Of a stretch of 55,296 nt of DNA, positions 32,998 through 42,561 are shown one piece after another. Every line of letters begins with the position of its first letter. The first letter of the stretch is position 1. Below the pieces are notes generated by a model. That model saw only the letters and a program-made list of their open reading frames with translations. It had not been told where the DNA came from and made no database searches. The stretch is from Basidiobolus meristosporus CBS 931.73. Taxonomy: Eukaryota; Basidiobolomycota; Basidiobolomycetes; Basidiobolales; Basidiobolaceae. Location of the stretch: contig MCFE01000590.1 of NCBI GenBank assembly GCA_002104905.1, positions 1 through 55,296 of the forward strand. Reading direction: 5' to 3'. Made by a program: the position numbers and the translations under genes.

Positions 32998-34479
32998 ATG
33001 GCTCCCAAGCTGGTTAGAGTGTTTTCAGAGGGCTCCTGGTGGTCCCGCATGAACGATTACTTTCCCAAGTTTGTGATGGTTAAAGGGGGAGAGATAGCCC
33101 CCGATGAGCGTCCTCCTTGGCTGCAACTTGGCCTATTGGGTCTACAACACGTACTGGCTATGTTCGGTAGTACAGTCTTCGCTCCGTTAGTTTGCGGTTT
33201 CGACTCGAACACCGCAATCTTCTGCTCAGGCATCGGAACCATATTGTTTTTCTTCATCACCGGTGGACGTGTCCCTTCGTACCTCGGGAGTTCTTTTGCG
33301 TTCATTGGGGTTGTAACCGCGGCGACCGGCTACCAGTATAGCCCTGGTGCAGGGCTCAACCAGCATATTCCTCTTGCTCAGGGGGGGATCATTATCGCCG
33401 GCGCGGTCTATGCGGTGGTTGCAGTGATCGTACTCCTTGTTGGCTATCGCTGGGTAGAATTTCTAATGCCTCCTGTCGTCACTGGAGCAGTAGTCATGTC
33501 CATTGGCCTGAATCTAGCAGGCACTGCCGTGCATCAAGCGGCCGCCACCTCTTTTGATGCGTGGATGGCGTTCACCACGGTGCTGGCCGTGGCATTCTTC
33601 TCCGTTTACGGCCCAGGGATCACCCGACGGGTGCCCATCCTCCTTGGGGCGATCGTTGGATACGTAATAGACCTGATCTGTGGTTACGCTGGCGCCGGTC
33701 CCAAGATCGATTATACGGAGGTTGGCAGTGCCAAATGGATCGGTCTGCCGATGTTCCATACACCAGCGTTCGACGCCCACGCTATCAGCCTCATCACCCC
33801 AGTGGTGATCATTCTCATTGCGGAGAACATCGGACACATCAAGGCAGTCTCTGCCATGACCGGCCGCAATCTTGAGCAGTACATCGGCAGAGCGTTCATG
33901 GGGGATGCGATTGGCACCATGGTTGCTGGTAGCTTGGGGTCACTCGGAGTTACCACGTACGCCGAGAACATCGGCGTGATGGCCGTGACCAAGATCTTCT
34001 CCACGCTGGTGTTCGTTACCGCGGCATCCGTCGCAGTGCTCATCGGATTCCTGCCCAAATTCGGTGCGGTCATTCACACCATTCCTGCGGGGGTCTTTGG
34101 CGGATTAAGTATTGTGCTTTTCGGTCTCATCGCAGTCAGCGGGGCCCGAATCTGGATTGAAAACCAGATTGATTTCACTAATCCGCGGAATCTACTTACT
34201 GGTGGCATCGCGGTTCTGCTGGGTACTGGTATGACGGGTGATCTCAAAGTCACCTTCGGACCAATTGCGTTCGATGGGATTGGTGTTTCCACCATCTCGG
34301 CAGTTATTCTCTACCAGGTTCTTCGCGGATATCCCCAAAGATCTGCCCCTTCGCCGAACAGCAGCGAGGTGAATGTTGTCTCGGGCGACGAGGCCTTGGA
34401 AAAGCTTGAACACAGTGCGGAGTACCAACTATACGACCTCCATCACAATGTCGCCGCCAGACACTATCGCGTGGATTAA
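32998..34479 (+). CDS. NCS2-family nucleobase permease, bacterial uracil/pyrimidine type
   Basis: Polytopic plasma-membrane symporter for a nucleobase, 493 residues, single exon from ATG 32998. The start of the membrane domain (RPPWLQLGLLGLQHVLAMFG) is followed by FFITGGRVPSYLGSSFAFIG, MPPVVTGAVVMSIGLNLAG, VILIAENIGHIKAVSAMTG and GVTTYAENIGVMAVTKI. The last is the NCS2 signature in the form found in bacterial RutG/UraA-like carriers. Fungal UapA/UapC-type carriers have QNNG-type signatures instead. Hydrophobic segments span nearly the whole protein. The lack of introns among intron-rich neighbours fits acquisition from bacteria. Substrate (uracil or related pyrimidine) is inferred. Confidence 0.9.
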   Translation: MAPKLVRVFSEGSWWSRMNDYFPKFVMVKGGEIAPDERPPWLQLGLLGLQHVLAMFGSTVFAPLVCGFDSNTAIFCSGIGTILFFFITGGRVPSYLGSSFAFIGVVTAATGYQYSPGAGLNQHIPLAQGGIIIAGAVYAVVAVIVLLVGYRWVEFLMPPVVTGAVVMSIGLNLAGTAVHQAAATSFDAWMAFTTVLAVAFFSVYGPGITRRVPILLGAIVGYVIDLICGYAGAGPKIDYTEVGSAKWIGLPMFHTPAFDAHAISLITPVVIILIAENIGHIKAVSAMTGRNLEQYIGRAFMGDAIGTMVAGSLGSLGVTTYAENIGVMAVTKIFSTLVFVTAASVAVLIGFLPKFGAVIHTIPAGVFGGLSIVLFGLIAVSGARIWIENQIDFTNPRNLLTGGIAVLLGTGMTGDLKVTFGPIAFDGIGVSTISAVILYQVLRGYPQRSAPSPNSSEVNVVSGDEALEKLEHSAEYQLYDLHHNVAARHYRVD

Positions 34480-34580
34480 TAGAGCAAAGCCTCACGCTTG
34501 TGTGTGGATTAATAGAGCAAAGCTTCGCGCTTGTGTGCGGATTAATAGAGCAAAGCTTCGCGTTTGTGTGCGGATTGTCT
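34471..34580. repeat. 33-bp tandem repeat overlapping the permease stop
   Basis: GTGGATTAATAGAGCAAAGC-type units start at 34471, 34504 and 34537, with a partial fourth at 34570 (period 33). The first unit contains the permease stop codon, and because 33 is a multiple of three every unit repeats the TAA-TAG pair in frame. Confidence 0.85.
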
Positions 34581-34602
34581 GTTCCACTGTTGTAAAATCG
34601 GG

Positions 34603-34646
34603 TTTGAAATCAATAAATGCTCGTTTTGAAATCAATAAATGCTCGT
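34603..34646. terminator. Duplicated 22-bp polyadenylation-signal unit
   Basis: TTTGAAATCAATAAATGCTCG occurs twice (34603 and 34625), each with AATAAA. It is the likely 3' processing region of the permease transcript. Confidence 0.5.
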
Positions 34647-34748
34647 TTCAGAAATCAGGAGCAAACTTTGTAGGGACATTAGTTATATTCCCTACACATT
34701 CGACACTGTGAGAGATCCCTGGCCCTTTAAAAGTGCACTCGAAGGCTG

Positions 34749-36249
34749 ATGATGGATTGCAACATGAGCTGGATAATCATCATACCAATTGCTGTGTGCA
34801 TCCTCAAGTTCCTTTATGACATCTCCAACAGGCGCAGGCCATTGCCGCCCGGGCCCTTGGGGCTTCCACTGGTGGGGAGTTTCCATCAAATCGGCCGCTT
34901 ACCACACCTGACATTCACCAAGTGGGCCCGCCAGTACGGGCCGATTTTCAGCTTGAGGATGGGGGTTCGGGTGTGCGTGGTGGTGAACGATGTCGAGTCG
35001 GCCAAGGAGATATTTGAGAAGAGAGGCGCCAACTACTCCTCGCGTAACCAATCGTTCCTGATCAACGAGCTGTGCTTCCGTAAGAACAAGGGGGTCTCGG
35101 TTCTACCGTACGGCCCCCACTGGAGAAAGATGCGGAAAACGATTCATCGGGCGTTTAACCCAGCCGCGTTACAGACTACATGGGGATGTTGGATTCGCAG
35201 ATGAGAATCCTCCTGAACGATTTATCCGACACTAGCAGCGATCCTGCGAATATCATGAGGAAATACTCCTTCAACGCGGTGATGGCCTTGCTGATCGGTC
35301 GGGGCTTAGATCCATCGGAAGAATACATCATGAACGAGTTTGTTCACGTCACCGACGAGCTTCATCGAATCAACCATGTAGGCGCTAGCTTTCTATCCTA
35401 TTTCCCGTTCCTCAACAAGCTCCGGAACAACCCAGCCTTTAGGAAAGCTCTTGAGATCAGAGAGAGGCGGGAGCAGCTTGTACGCAAGATACAGTGCATT
35501 GGCGAGGCAAATCGAGAGCTCTCCAACACCAAAACGTTACTGGAAACGGTTCACGACCACGCACAGAAAGATGGGTTAGACGATATGGACGTCGTTTATC
35601 TATGTGACGCACTGCTTCGTGGTGGCTTTGATAATGCTGCATGTTACCTCTTATGGGCCACCTTGGTCTTGGCTAGAATTCCTCGGATTCAAGAGAAGCT
35701 ACGGGTGGAAATGGACAACGTAGTAGGCTCAAGCAGACATCCGGATTACGGCACCGACTCAGCGAACATGCCCTACTTAGAAGCGTTTCTAAAAGAGCTT
35801 TTTCGATTCCGGGCCCCTGCTTTCTTGGGCATTCCGCATGCAAGCTTGGAGGATGACCTGGTAGAAAACTGCTTCATCCCCAAGAACTCTCTTGTCGTCC
35901 TCAACTCCCACGCCATCCACTTCGACCCAAAACATTCACCCACCCGGAGCTGTTTATGCCCGAGCGTTTCCTAGATGGAAAACAGGCCGAAGCATGCAAG
36001 AAATGGAATCACTATGCGTTCGGAGCTGGTCGACGCATTTGCCCTGGCTCCCACTTTGCTGAGAGAGAACTCTGGCTAGGCATCGCGGGAATCGTCTGGG
36101 CGTTCAGTATCGAGGAGCCTAGTAGGATCTCAAGTGATGAGCTATTCCCGGAAGAGGACATGACTCGTGGCCTAGCCAATTATCCACTCAACTACCAGGT
36201 CAAGTTCATTCCTAGAAGCCAACAACGTGAGGGGATTGCGAAGGAATAG
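34749..36249 (+). pseudogene. Microsomal cytochrome P450 with two frame breaks
   Basis: ATG 34749 opens a membrane anchor (MSWIIIIPIAVCILKFLYD) and a Pro-rich hinge (RRPLPPGPLGLPLVGSFH). Later landmarks are PYGPHWRKMRKTIHRAF, an I-helix LLRGGFDNAACYLLW, the ExxR of LKELFRFRAP, HFDPKHF and PERFL. The heme loop is FGAGRRICPGSHFAERELW. The frame shifts by one base near 35172 (after NPAALQ) and again near 35929 (in an AAAAC tract). Neither break looks like a GT-AG intron, so this is a pseudogene or carries two sequencing indels. Otherwise it is of normal length (about 495 residues) and well conserved. Confidence 0.85.
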
Positions 36250-36367
36250 TATTTATCTAGATTTTAATGAGACCCAGTCCGTTTATTTCCGTCTTTTGAA
36301 GCAATAAATTAAACACCCAACTGTATTCACGTCTATTGTATCTACAATACCATTGTTGTCGCAATGC

Positions 36368-36898
36368 TTATAGCTTCAGGCACATAAGATCCGCATGCCT
36401 GTTCTCGGCGTAGTAGTTCTCCATCCGCTTCTCCACCTCAAAACCCATTTTCAGGTAAAGATTGACCGCTTCGGTGCGGGCCGGGTCTACATGCAGCTGG
36501 CATCTGAGTTCCTGGGTACAAAGCTCTCGGGCTTTACCCAAGGCTGAGGTCATTAAGTTGGTAGCAATCCCACGGCCTCTGAAAGACTTGTCCACGGCAA
36601 CTTTAATGATCCTTACGGTGGAATCCACCTTCGAGAAAGTGTATATAAGGTATCCAACCACGACCAGGGTCTTCTCCGGCTTCAGCGACTTCTCCCCTTT
36701 GGTCGTTTGGAAATAGTAGGCGACGGCCAGGGTGTTGGTAAGCTTCTTCGCCTCCTGCTCTATCGGCATGCATTCGTTTTTGGGGAAGGTCTTCTTCTCT
36801 ATGACCTGGATCTTCTGGATCACCTCCGACCTGTGCTTACTCAGGGGAGAGCTCTTCAGCGGCAGGAAGGTATACTCGATTAACGGTTCGGTCGCCAT
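36368..36898 (-). CDS. GNAT-family N-acetyltransferase
   Basis: ATG 36898 (MATEPLIEYTFLPLK) gives 176 residues. The GNAT fold is visible: TLVVVGYLIYTF, then IIKVAVDKSFRGRGIATNLM (motif A, acetyl-CoA pyrophosphate loop RGRGIA), and HVDPARTEAVNLYLKMGFEV (motif B). It ends YYAENRHADLMCLKL. A block rich in Lys and Glu precedes the fold (EVIQKIQVIEKKTFPKNE), as in small cytosolic acetyltransferases related to Naa/Ats-type enzymes. The acceptor substrate cannot be named from sequence. No introns. Confidence 0.85.
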   Translation of the reverse strand: MATEPLIEYTFLPLKSSPLSKHRSEVIQKIQVIEKKTFPKNECMPIEQEAKKLTNTLAVAYYFQTTKGEKSLKPEKTLVVVGYLIYTFSKVDSTVRIIKVAVDKSFRGRGIATNLMTSALGKARELCTQELRCQLHVDPARTEAVNLYLKMGFEVEKRMENYYAENRHADLMCLKL

Positions 36899-37144
36899 CC
36901 TGTGACGGACTTGGAATGGTTGAGATTTTTTGTTGGCAACCGGTGCATCACATGACTCGGGAAAGAGAGAAAATCCAGCACTACCAGTCACCCGTACCAT
37001 TCCCGCCATATCCTGGGTCACAGATTAAAGACCTAAGCACGATGAACGCGAACGCACCTCTTCGTATTTATTATTATTAAACAACGTATTTCTCTCTAAT
37101 ACATCTGCTATCATCAACCAGAATTTACAGCCTCAAAATTGATC

Positions 37145-38416
37145 TTAAAAGTTCAAAACACGCATCACTAGCTCAGTAGGTGGTGAAGGTGGCGGCGGCG
37201 GCGGGAATACTAGAAAGCAAACCGGGTTATTCATCAACAAATCTTTGTCGGCATTCAACAATATCCCCCATACCTTCTGATCACTGTTCACAGGTACATG
37301 AGAGAAGAGGGTTAGTAGGCAGTTGATGGGACACGGTTCTTGAAACATACCTGTGGGGGTAAATCCTCTAAACAGTGCACTTGCTCCACCTTCGCGGTAG
37401 ATCTCTTGGCCAATGTTGATCACGTAGTTCTTCCCTAATGGCTGCTTCGAGTTCTGGGCCTTGGATTTTATCACGTCTAGTGGGTAACTGGCACACCAGT
37501 AGGAAATACCTCCGCACGATCCGGCGATCATCAACTTCCACACTGGGAGCTCGGTTGGATTCCCACCAGCCGGAGTCAGTGTGCGCTTGGACCGTTTCGA
37601 AACCTGCATAGAAGCCAGCATAAGCCGGTATCTCTCTTAGTACTGTGACCCAGAATCCACGGAATAGCCCATTTCGAAGCCCCCCTTCACGGATCAACTT
37701 TCGAGCGCAATCGATGGGCCCTGAATATGCCCTGTTGATGTCCCCTTTACCGTGGTATTGCCCTTGAAGACGGATCTTCAATAGCTCCACTGGTGATGCT
37801 AGGATGCTGTTGATTGCTCCTATTTGGTTGAGGTGGGTTTAGTTGGCTGCTTCAATAGTATCTTAACGCTATCAATCACCTGCTCCAGCTCCGGCGAGTG
37901 CAATCTGCTTGATTGTTAACGTTTGCTCAGGTTGACTGACCTGGATGAGTTTTAGTCGGGAGTAGGCGGCGAAGAGCAGAGCGTTCACGGCCGAAATCCC
38001 GACCAGGGGCGAGGCCATACCTAACCGTAACATCTGGGTTAGTTGGTTCGAACACCCTCGGACCTTATTGTTCGCCGTTCGTCACCTTTGTACAACCCCA
38101 GGAAACCCTCATGCCTTACGGTTTGGAAAAGGCAGTCGAGCGGGCCCTTGAAACGGCTGCTGGCTCCTTCGATCTGAAGCCGGGTCTGCCAGAAAGAGAG
38201 CCGTTAGATGGGGCCGTCAGCAAATACGAACATTCAAGGCACCTACTTTAACAGTGTCGAGCGGATGGCCGACGAGCACCTGGGCCATACCACCAAAACT
38301 AAACGAGCGTTAACGCGGCTTGGGGAAACCAAGGGAAACCAAGTCCCTTACCTTCCAGCCAAAAAGTCTTTCCAACCCTCCACCAAAATCGCTTTCCCTG
38401 CTTGCTTGTTGGTCAT
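37145..38416 (-). CDS. Mitochondrial carrier (SLC25; ornithine/carnitine-type)
   Basis: Inner-membrane solute carrier with six helices. ATG 38416 begins MTNKQAGKAILVEGWKDFLA. Short introns join it to FGGMAQVLVGHPLDTVK, TRLQIEGASSRFKGPLDCLF and HEGFLGLYKG. The second repeat has NSILASPVELLKIRLQGQYH, and the third KLMIAGSCGGISYWCASYPL and DVIKSKAQ. The signature PxD/ExxK is thus seen three times (PLDTVK, PVELLK, PLDVIK), which groups it with Ort1/Crc1-like carriers. The last exon spliced in frame reads VFPPPPPPSPPTELVMRVLNF. In another frame the same DNA reads AAAATFTTY, which better matches the expected NAATF-YE ending, so a one-base shift near 37170 is possible. Confidence 0.88.
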
Positions 38417-38740
38417 GTTCAAGAGGAGAACTTCCGGGTGGCAAGGAAGAAACGGGCCCCTACGTGTATTTATTGACCAAAGCGGCGGTCGATACCTGCT
38501 GGAGTGGACTGCTATTCGAATTACTACCGGTCACGTCATTATGGTGGACATTGACGGGATTGTGAGTGATTGCCATGATTACTTACACAAAATCCATTCT
38601 AGTATGACAAATATAATCTACACTTTGGAATCTCCTATCCAAGAAGCTTCCACCCATGGCACACGTGACCTGGCGAAGGTGATCTTCCCAAAGTCACTTG
38701 AAAACCTTATTTCGCTGAGGGACCGAGATCCTCGACACTC
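38417..38740. other. Divergent promoter between carrier and RNase T2
   Basis: The long plus-strand frame here (38208-38744) is mostly antisense to carrier exons and is not credible. I see no independent gene. Confidence 0.5.
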
Positions 38741-39660
38741 ATGAAACTCATCCCCACCTTATCCCTCTGGGGCTGCTCGGTTGCCCTGATAAAAGCCCAA
38801 GCACCAACCTGCCCCCTCAACGAAATCTCCTGCACCATACCGAGCAACACTCCAACGAATGCCTGTTGCGCGCCAACGTACGGCCTGGTTGTCTTTGCCC
38901 AGCAGGTAAAATTTCAACACAGCTGTCGTCCGAATCGAGGGAACTAACCCACCATCAAAGTGGCTCCCCAAACAAGGACCCCGAAACGCTTTCACGATCC
39001 ACGGACTGTGGCCCAATTCCTGGTAAGAGAGTAAACTGTTTTGTCAAGGACGAAAGCGGGCTTCGTACTCACAACGACACAGCAACGGGTCTTACGCACC
39101 TTCGAACGGGTGCGACCCCTCGCGAAACTATTCTAACGTAGGGAAGCTTGTGCAACAGCAAAACGCCACTCTGTACCAACAGATGAACACCTACTGGGTC
39201 TCCTACAATGGAGACAACGGCGCCTTCTGGTAACTACCCGACTCTCCATTCTCCAGGCACCATGAAAGTCGTTGACGTTGGAAAATGTAGGACTCACGAG
39301 TGGGATAAGCATGGAACCTGTGTAACCACGCTGGCACCTCAGTGCTTCGGCAAAAACTATCGCAAATACCAGGAAATGATGGATTATTTCGGGACGGTAC
39401 TGGAATTACGTCAACAATATGATGTTTACTCGGCCCTCAGCAGCGCGGGAATCCTCCCCGGAAAAAGTTACCCAAGACAGGCCATGATCCAAGCGGTGAG
39501 AAAATCGCTGAACATCGATCCCTGGTTCCATTGCAAAAACGGGGTGCTGGACGAGGTGTGGCTCTACTTTAATGTCAAGGGTAGAAACCAATATATCCCG
39601 GCCCAGAAGTATTCTGGTAGCACTCAGTGTCCCACCACGATTGAATACCCTCCAAAGTAA
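38741..39660 (+). CDS. Secreted ribonuclease T2
   Basis: Extracellular or vacuolar endoribonuclease. ATG 38741 gives a signal peptide (MKLIPTLSLWGCSVALIKAQA) and Cys-rich start (CPLNEISCTIPSNTPTNACC). Three introns bring together the T2 landmarks. GLVVFAQQ splices to WLPKQGPRNAFTIHGLWPN, which holds CAS I with its His. The third exon (NGSYAPSNGCDPSRNYSNV) leads via TTCTG|G to FWTHEWDKHGTC, the CAS II motif with catalytic His, Glu and His. It ends TQCPTTIEYPPK. Cysteines that pair in fungal T2 enzymes are present (CFGKNY, HCKNG, STQC). All splice sites are GT-AG. Confidence 0.92.
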
Positions 39661-39928
39661 GCGAATTTTACGCTCCTGGTCTCTATACAGCTGCTTTAAC
39701 CATTCGGATTCCTCTAGGGAAGGAAACCCATCGTCGGATGGTCTCTTGACCAGCCAATCGTCGAAGGTAATCCTAGCGGGTCTGCCCATCCTGTGGACGC
39801 TTCGAATGACGGCTCAGTAAACTTTGATAGAATAGCAAATTCATATATAAAGACTGTATACAGTTATTTATTGTTTGGGATATTCAGTGTATCTAGAATG
39901 GATTTGGAAATTTACAAGTTCACGCCAC

Positions 39929-41719
39929 TTAAGTACGTGCTTCAAGGTTGTTGACGGAAGGCTCGAGGAGATCGTCGGTAATCACCTTGACCAAGGCATC
40001 GAGCTCCTTGCGGACCTGATCACGGTCAGGACCAGTCATCTCGGAATACCACTTGATCTTAGGCTCAGTTCCAGAGGTACGAAGGGTGATAACCAAGGAG
40101 TTCTCCAACTTGAAGGTGATCATGTGGGATGAAGCGGAAACAGGAAGAACGGGCTTCTTGTCATCACGGCTGGTATCGTAACCGATAGTCAAATCACGAA
40201 TGTAAGTGACCTTGACGCCATTGAAGTGGGTGGGATAAGCCAATTCGTAACCGTAATCGTTGTTGGCAGCAACAGGGTTGCCTCCGAATCTAATCTTGTT
40301 GAAGATGGCGTCGATGGTAGGCTTGGAGCGGCAGATGTAGTAGGAGTTGTTGGATACGAAGAATCCGTATTTCTTGTAGAGCTCCTGCAAGTGATCGTAG
40401 ACGGTCTTACCCTCGCTGGCAAGTTGGGCAGCAAGTTCAGCGAAAACAACCAATGCTGAGACACCATCCTTATCGCGAACAACATCCTCTACCATGAAAC
40501 CAATGGCCTCTTCGAAAGCGAACATGGTATCGTAACCCTCGGGTTCGAGTGAGATGGCTCTGTTTCCGAGCCACTTGAATCCAGTAAGAGTCTCCTCGAA
40601 GTAGAAGCCTTCGGCATCGCCCATAGCTTGCAACATCTTGGATGACACGGCACTAGCCAACATGGCACACTTGTTGTTGAATTTGCCGGAAGCCTTTCTA
40701 TCAGCAAGAACCTTGGAAGCAAGGATAGTGCCGAGTTCGTTGCCGGTGAATGTGTACCATGAGCCATCAGCCAAGCGTTGAGAACAGGCCAGACGATCAG
40801 CATCGGGGTCGTTAGCAAGAACAAGTGTGGCGCCGCATTCACTGGCGGTCTTGACGGCAAGATCGAGGGCACCGTTTTCCTCAGGATTGGGGAACTTGAC
40901 AGTGGGGAAATCAGGGTTGGGTACGAATTGCTCCTTTACGACCTCAAATGGCTTGAAGCCAAATCTCTCAAATGCTTTGCAGGAAATCTCGCCGCCAACA
41001 CCGTGCATGGCACTGTAGACGAACTTCACCTTGCTCTCACCGTTCTTGCTCTTGTTCTGGCTAAGCTTCTCAAGGGCATCCAGATACTTGCTGGTCATCT
41101 CCTCGGTGGGGTCAATGCAGAGGTCACTCTGGTCGACCAACTCGCTGTTCCATCCCCAAAGTTCTAGATTCTCCTCGATAGTTTGGGCGATTCCCTTGTC
41201 GTGGGGAGGAATGATTTGGCAAGCATTTTCCCAATATACCTTGTACCCATTGTCATCCTTGGGGTTGTGGGAGGCGGTGATCATGATACCACATGAGGCG
41301 TTCAAGGTTTTAACTCCAAATGGCACAAGTGGGGTATGGACCAATTTGCGGTAGAAGTAGACCTTGACACCCTGGGAAAGGAAGACACCGGCGGTAAGTT
41401 TGGCGAACATATCGGAGTTGTAACGATGGTCGTGACCAATGACAACACCGCGCTCAGCAGCGTTAGGAACAGTCTTGAGAACATATTTGCAGAGCCCCTG
41501 AGTAGCCTGGACTACAGTCAAGTCGTTCATATGAGCAAAACCGGCTTGCATGCTTGAGCGAAGACCAGCGGTACCGAAGGCGATTCTGTTGCGAAGGCGC
41601 TTCTCGAGCTCGTCGAAGTTGTTTTCGTTGACCAGGTTCTCGATCTCGGCGCGGGTCTTAGGATTGCGGTCAAGGCGAATCCATTCTTGAGCAAGCTCTT
41701 GAATAGTTGGGGTGGCCAT
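39929..41719 (-). CDS. Phosphoglucomutase / phosphopentomutase (PGM2 type)
   Basis: Cytosolic alpha-D-phosphohexomutase interconverting sugar 1- and 6- (or 5-) phosphates. ATG 41719 begins MATPTIQELAQEWIRLD; single exon, 596 residues. Motifs: AFGTAGLRSSMQAG, the catalytic serine loop MITASHNPKDDNGYKVYW, metal-binding ANDPDADRLACSQ, sugar-binding FEEAIGF, and phosphate-binding RTSGTEPKIKWYSE. The length and the NDPDADR/GNELG pattern place it with human PGM2 and yeast Pgm3 (YMR278w) rather than classic PGM1. Codon use is strongly biased, suggesting high expression. It ends near the 3' end of RNase T2, tail to tail. Confidence 0.93.
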   Translation of the reverse strand: MATPTIQELAQEWIRLDRNPKTRAEIENLVNENNFDELEKRLRNRIAFGTAGLRSSMQAGFAHMNDLTVVQATQGLCKYVLKTVPNAAERGVVIGHDHRYNSDMFAKLTAGVFLSQGVKVYFYRKLVHTPLVPFGVKTLNASCGIMITASHNPKDDNGYKVYWENACQIIPPHDKGIAQTIEENLELWGWNSELVDQSDLCIDPTEEMTSKYLDALEKLSQNKSKNGESKVKFVYSAMHGVGGEISCKAFERFGFKPFEVVKEQFVPNPDFPTVKFPNPEENGALDLAVKTASECGATLVLANDPDADRLACSQRLADGSWYTFTGNELGTILASKVLADRKASGKFNNKCAMLASAVSSKMLQAMGDAEGFYFEETLTGFKWLGNRAISLEPEGYDTMFAFEEAIGFMVEDVVRDKDGVSALVVFAELAAQLASEGKTVYDHLQELYKKYGFFVSNNSYYICRSKPTIDAIFNKIRFGGNPVAANNDYGYELAYPTHFNGVKVTYIRDLTIGYDTSRDDKKPVLPVSASSHMITFKLENSLVITLRTSGTEPKIKWYSEMTGPDRDQVRKELDALVKVITDDLLEPSVNNLEART

Positions 41720-42561
41720 TATGATTAGTTGCAGTAAGGAAGAATGAAATGATATGCTTGGGATTCGTGATCCTCGGAACATTTATATAAGCTGGGCTAC
41801 CCTTCCCAGGATTGGGCCTGGCCAATGAAATCCGTTTTCTGGCGATATGGTCTCGATCAAGCCTATGACGCTTGAAGTTTTTGAAGGGGTTCTATGGATT
41901 TTAGCTCACAAAAATCGGCCACGACCATTGGGATTTGCAGGAATGGGCCAATGATACTGATTAGGAAACATTCACTCGAAGTTCTCTGGGAATTTCCATC
42001 CATCAACACGGCAATCGTAGTGGGTTGCTGGCGGTTACTGGCGGGTCTCTGGCTCCTCCCTCCATTCCAGGCAGCCATGGTTTGTGTTCGAAACTGCCCA
42101 AAAAAAACCCTCTCCTCAGCCTAGTGGAATAGTTACCCCGGCGCCGTTTGGTACACGAGAATATGCGTATGTTCCACATCGTCATTTGGGATCTGACCAA
42201 ATATTTTGAGGTGCCATCATCTGCCTCGTAAAGGAAATCCATTTCACTTGTTGCCATAACTGCGCAACTGTGGCAACCCTGCATCTCCACTGAATGTTTC
42301 CTTATTCGGTATGGGGATAAAACACTGCACTTTCAGGTCGAGACGATGTGTGATGATGGCGAGTTTAGGGAATTTGAATGCATCCTTTGTATGCGTCTCG
42401 TCCATCAAGGTATATATCCATTTTTGGTTGATAACTGCCATTGTCACTAGGTGCCTCATTCCCAAGCCACAATGTACGCTCGTTTAGGGTTCATCCAGAC
42501 TTGGGGTGTTATTTACCTCTTTGAATTCTTAACTTTGGGTACATGAAATAAGTCTGCTATG
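41720..42561. other. Intergenic, possible gene relic
   Basis: PGM promoter side, then about 500 bp in which a minus-strand frame (42465-42244, VINQKWIYTLMDETHTKDAF) reads as plausible protein but stops and has no recognised partner exons. It could be a decayed gene. No RNA gene recognised. Confidence 0.35.

Noticed and set aside
34471-34580. CRISPR-like spaced repeat
   Set aside because: It is a contiguous 33-bp tandem repeat without spacers, in a eukaryotic chromosome.
38208-38744. 178-codon plus-strand frame
   Set aside because: It overlaps carrier exons on the minus strand that carry family motifs, and starts without a good context.
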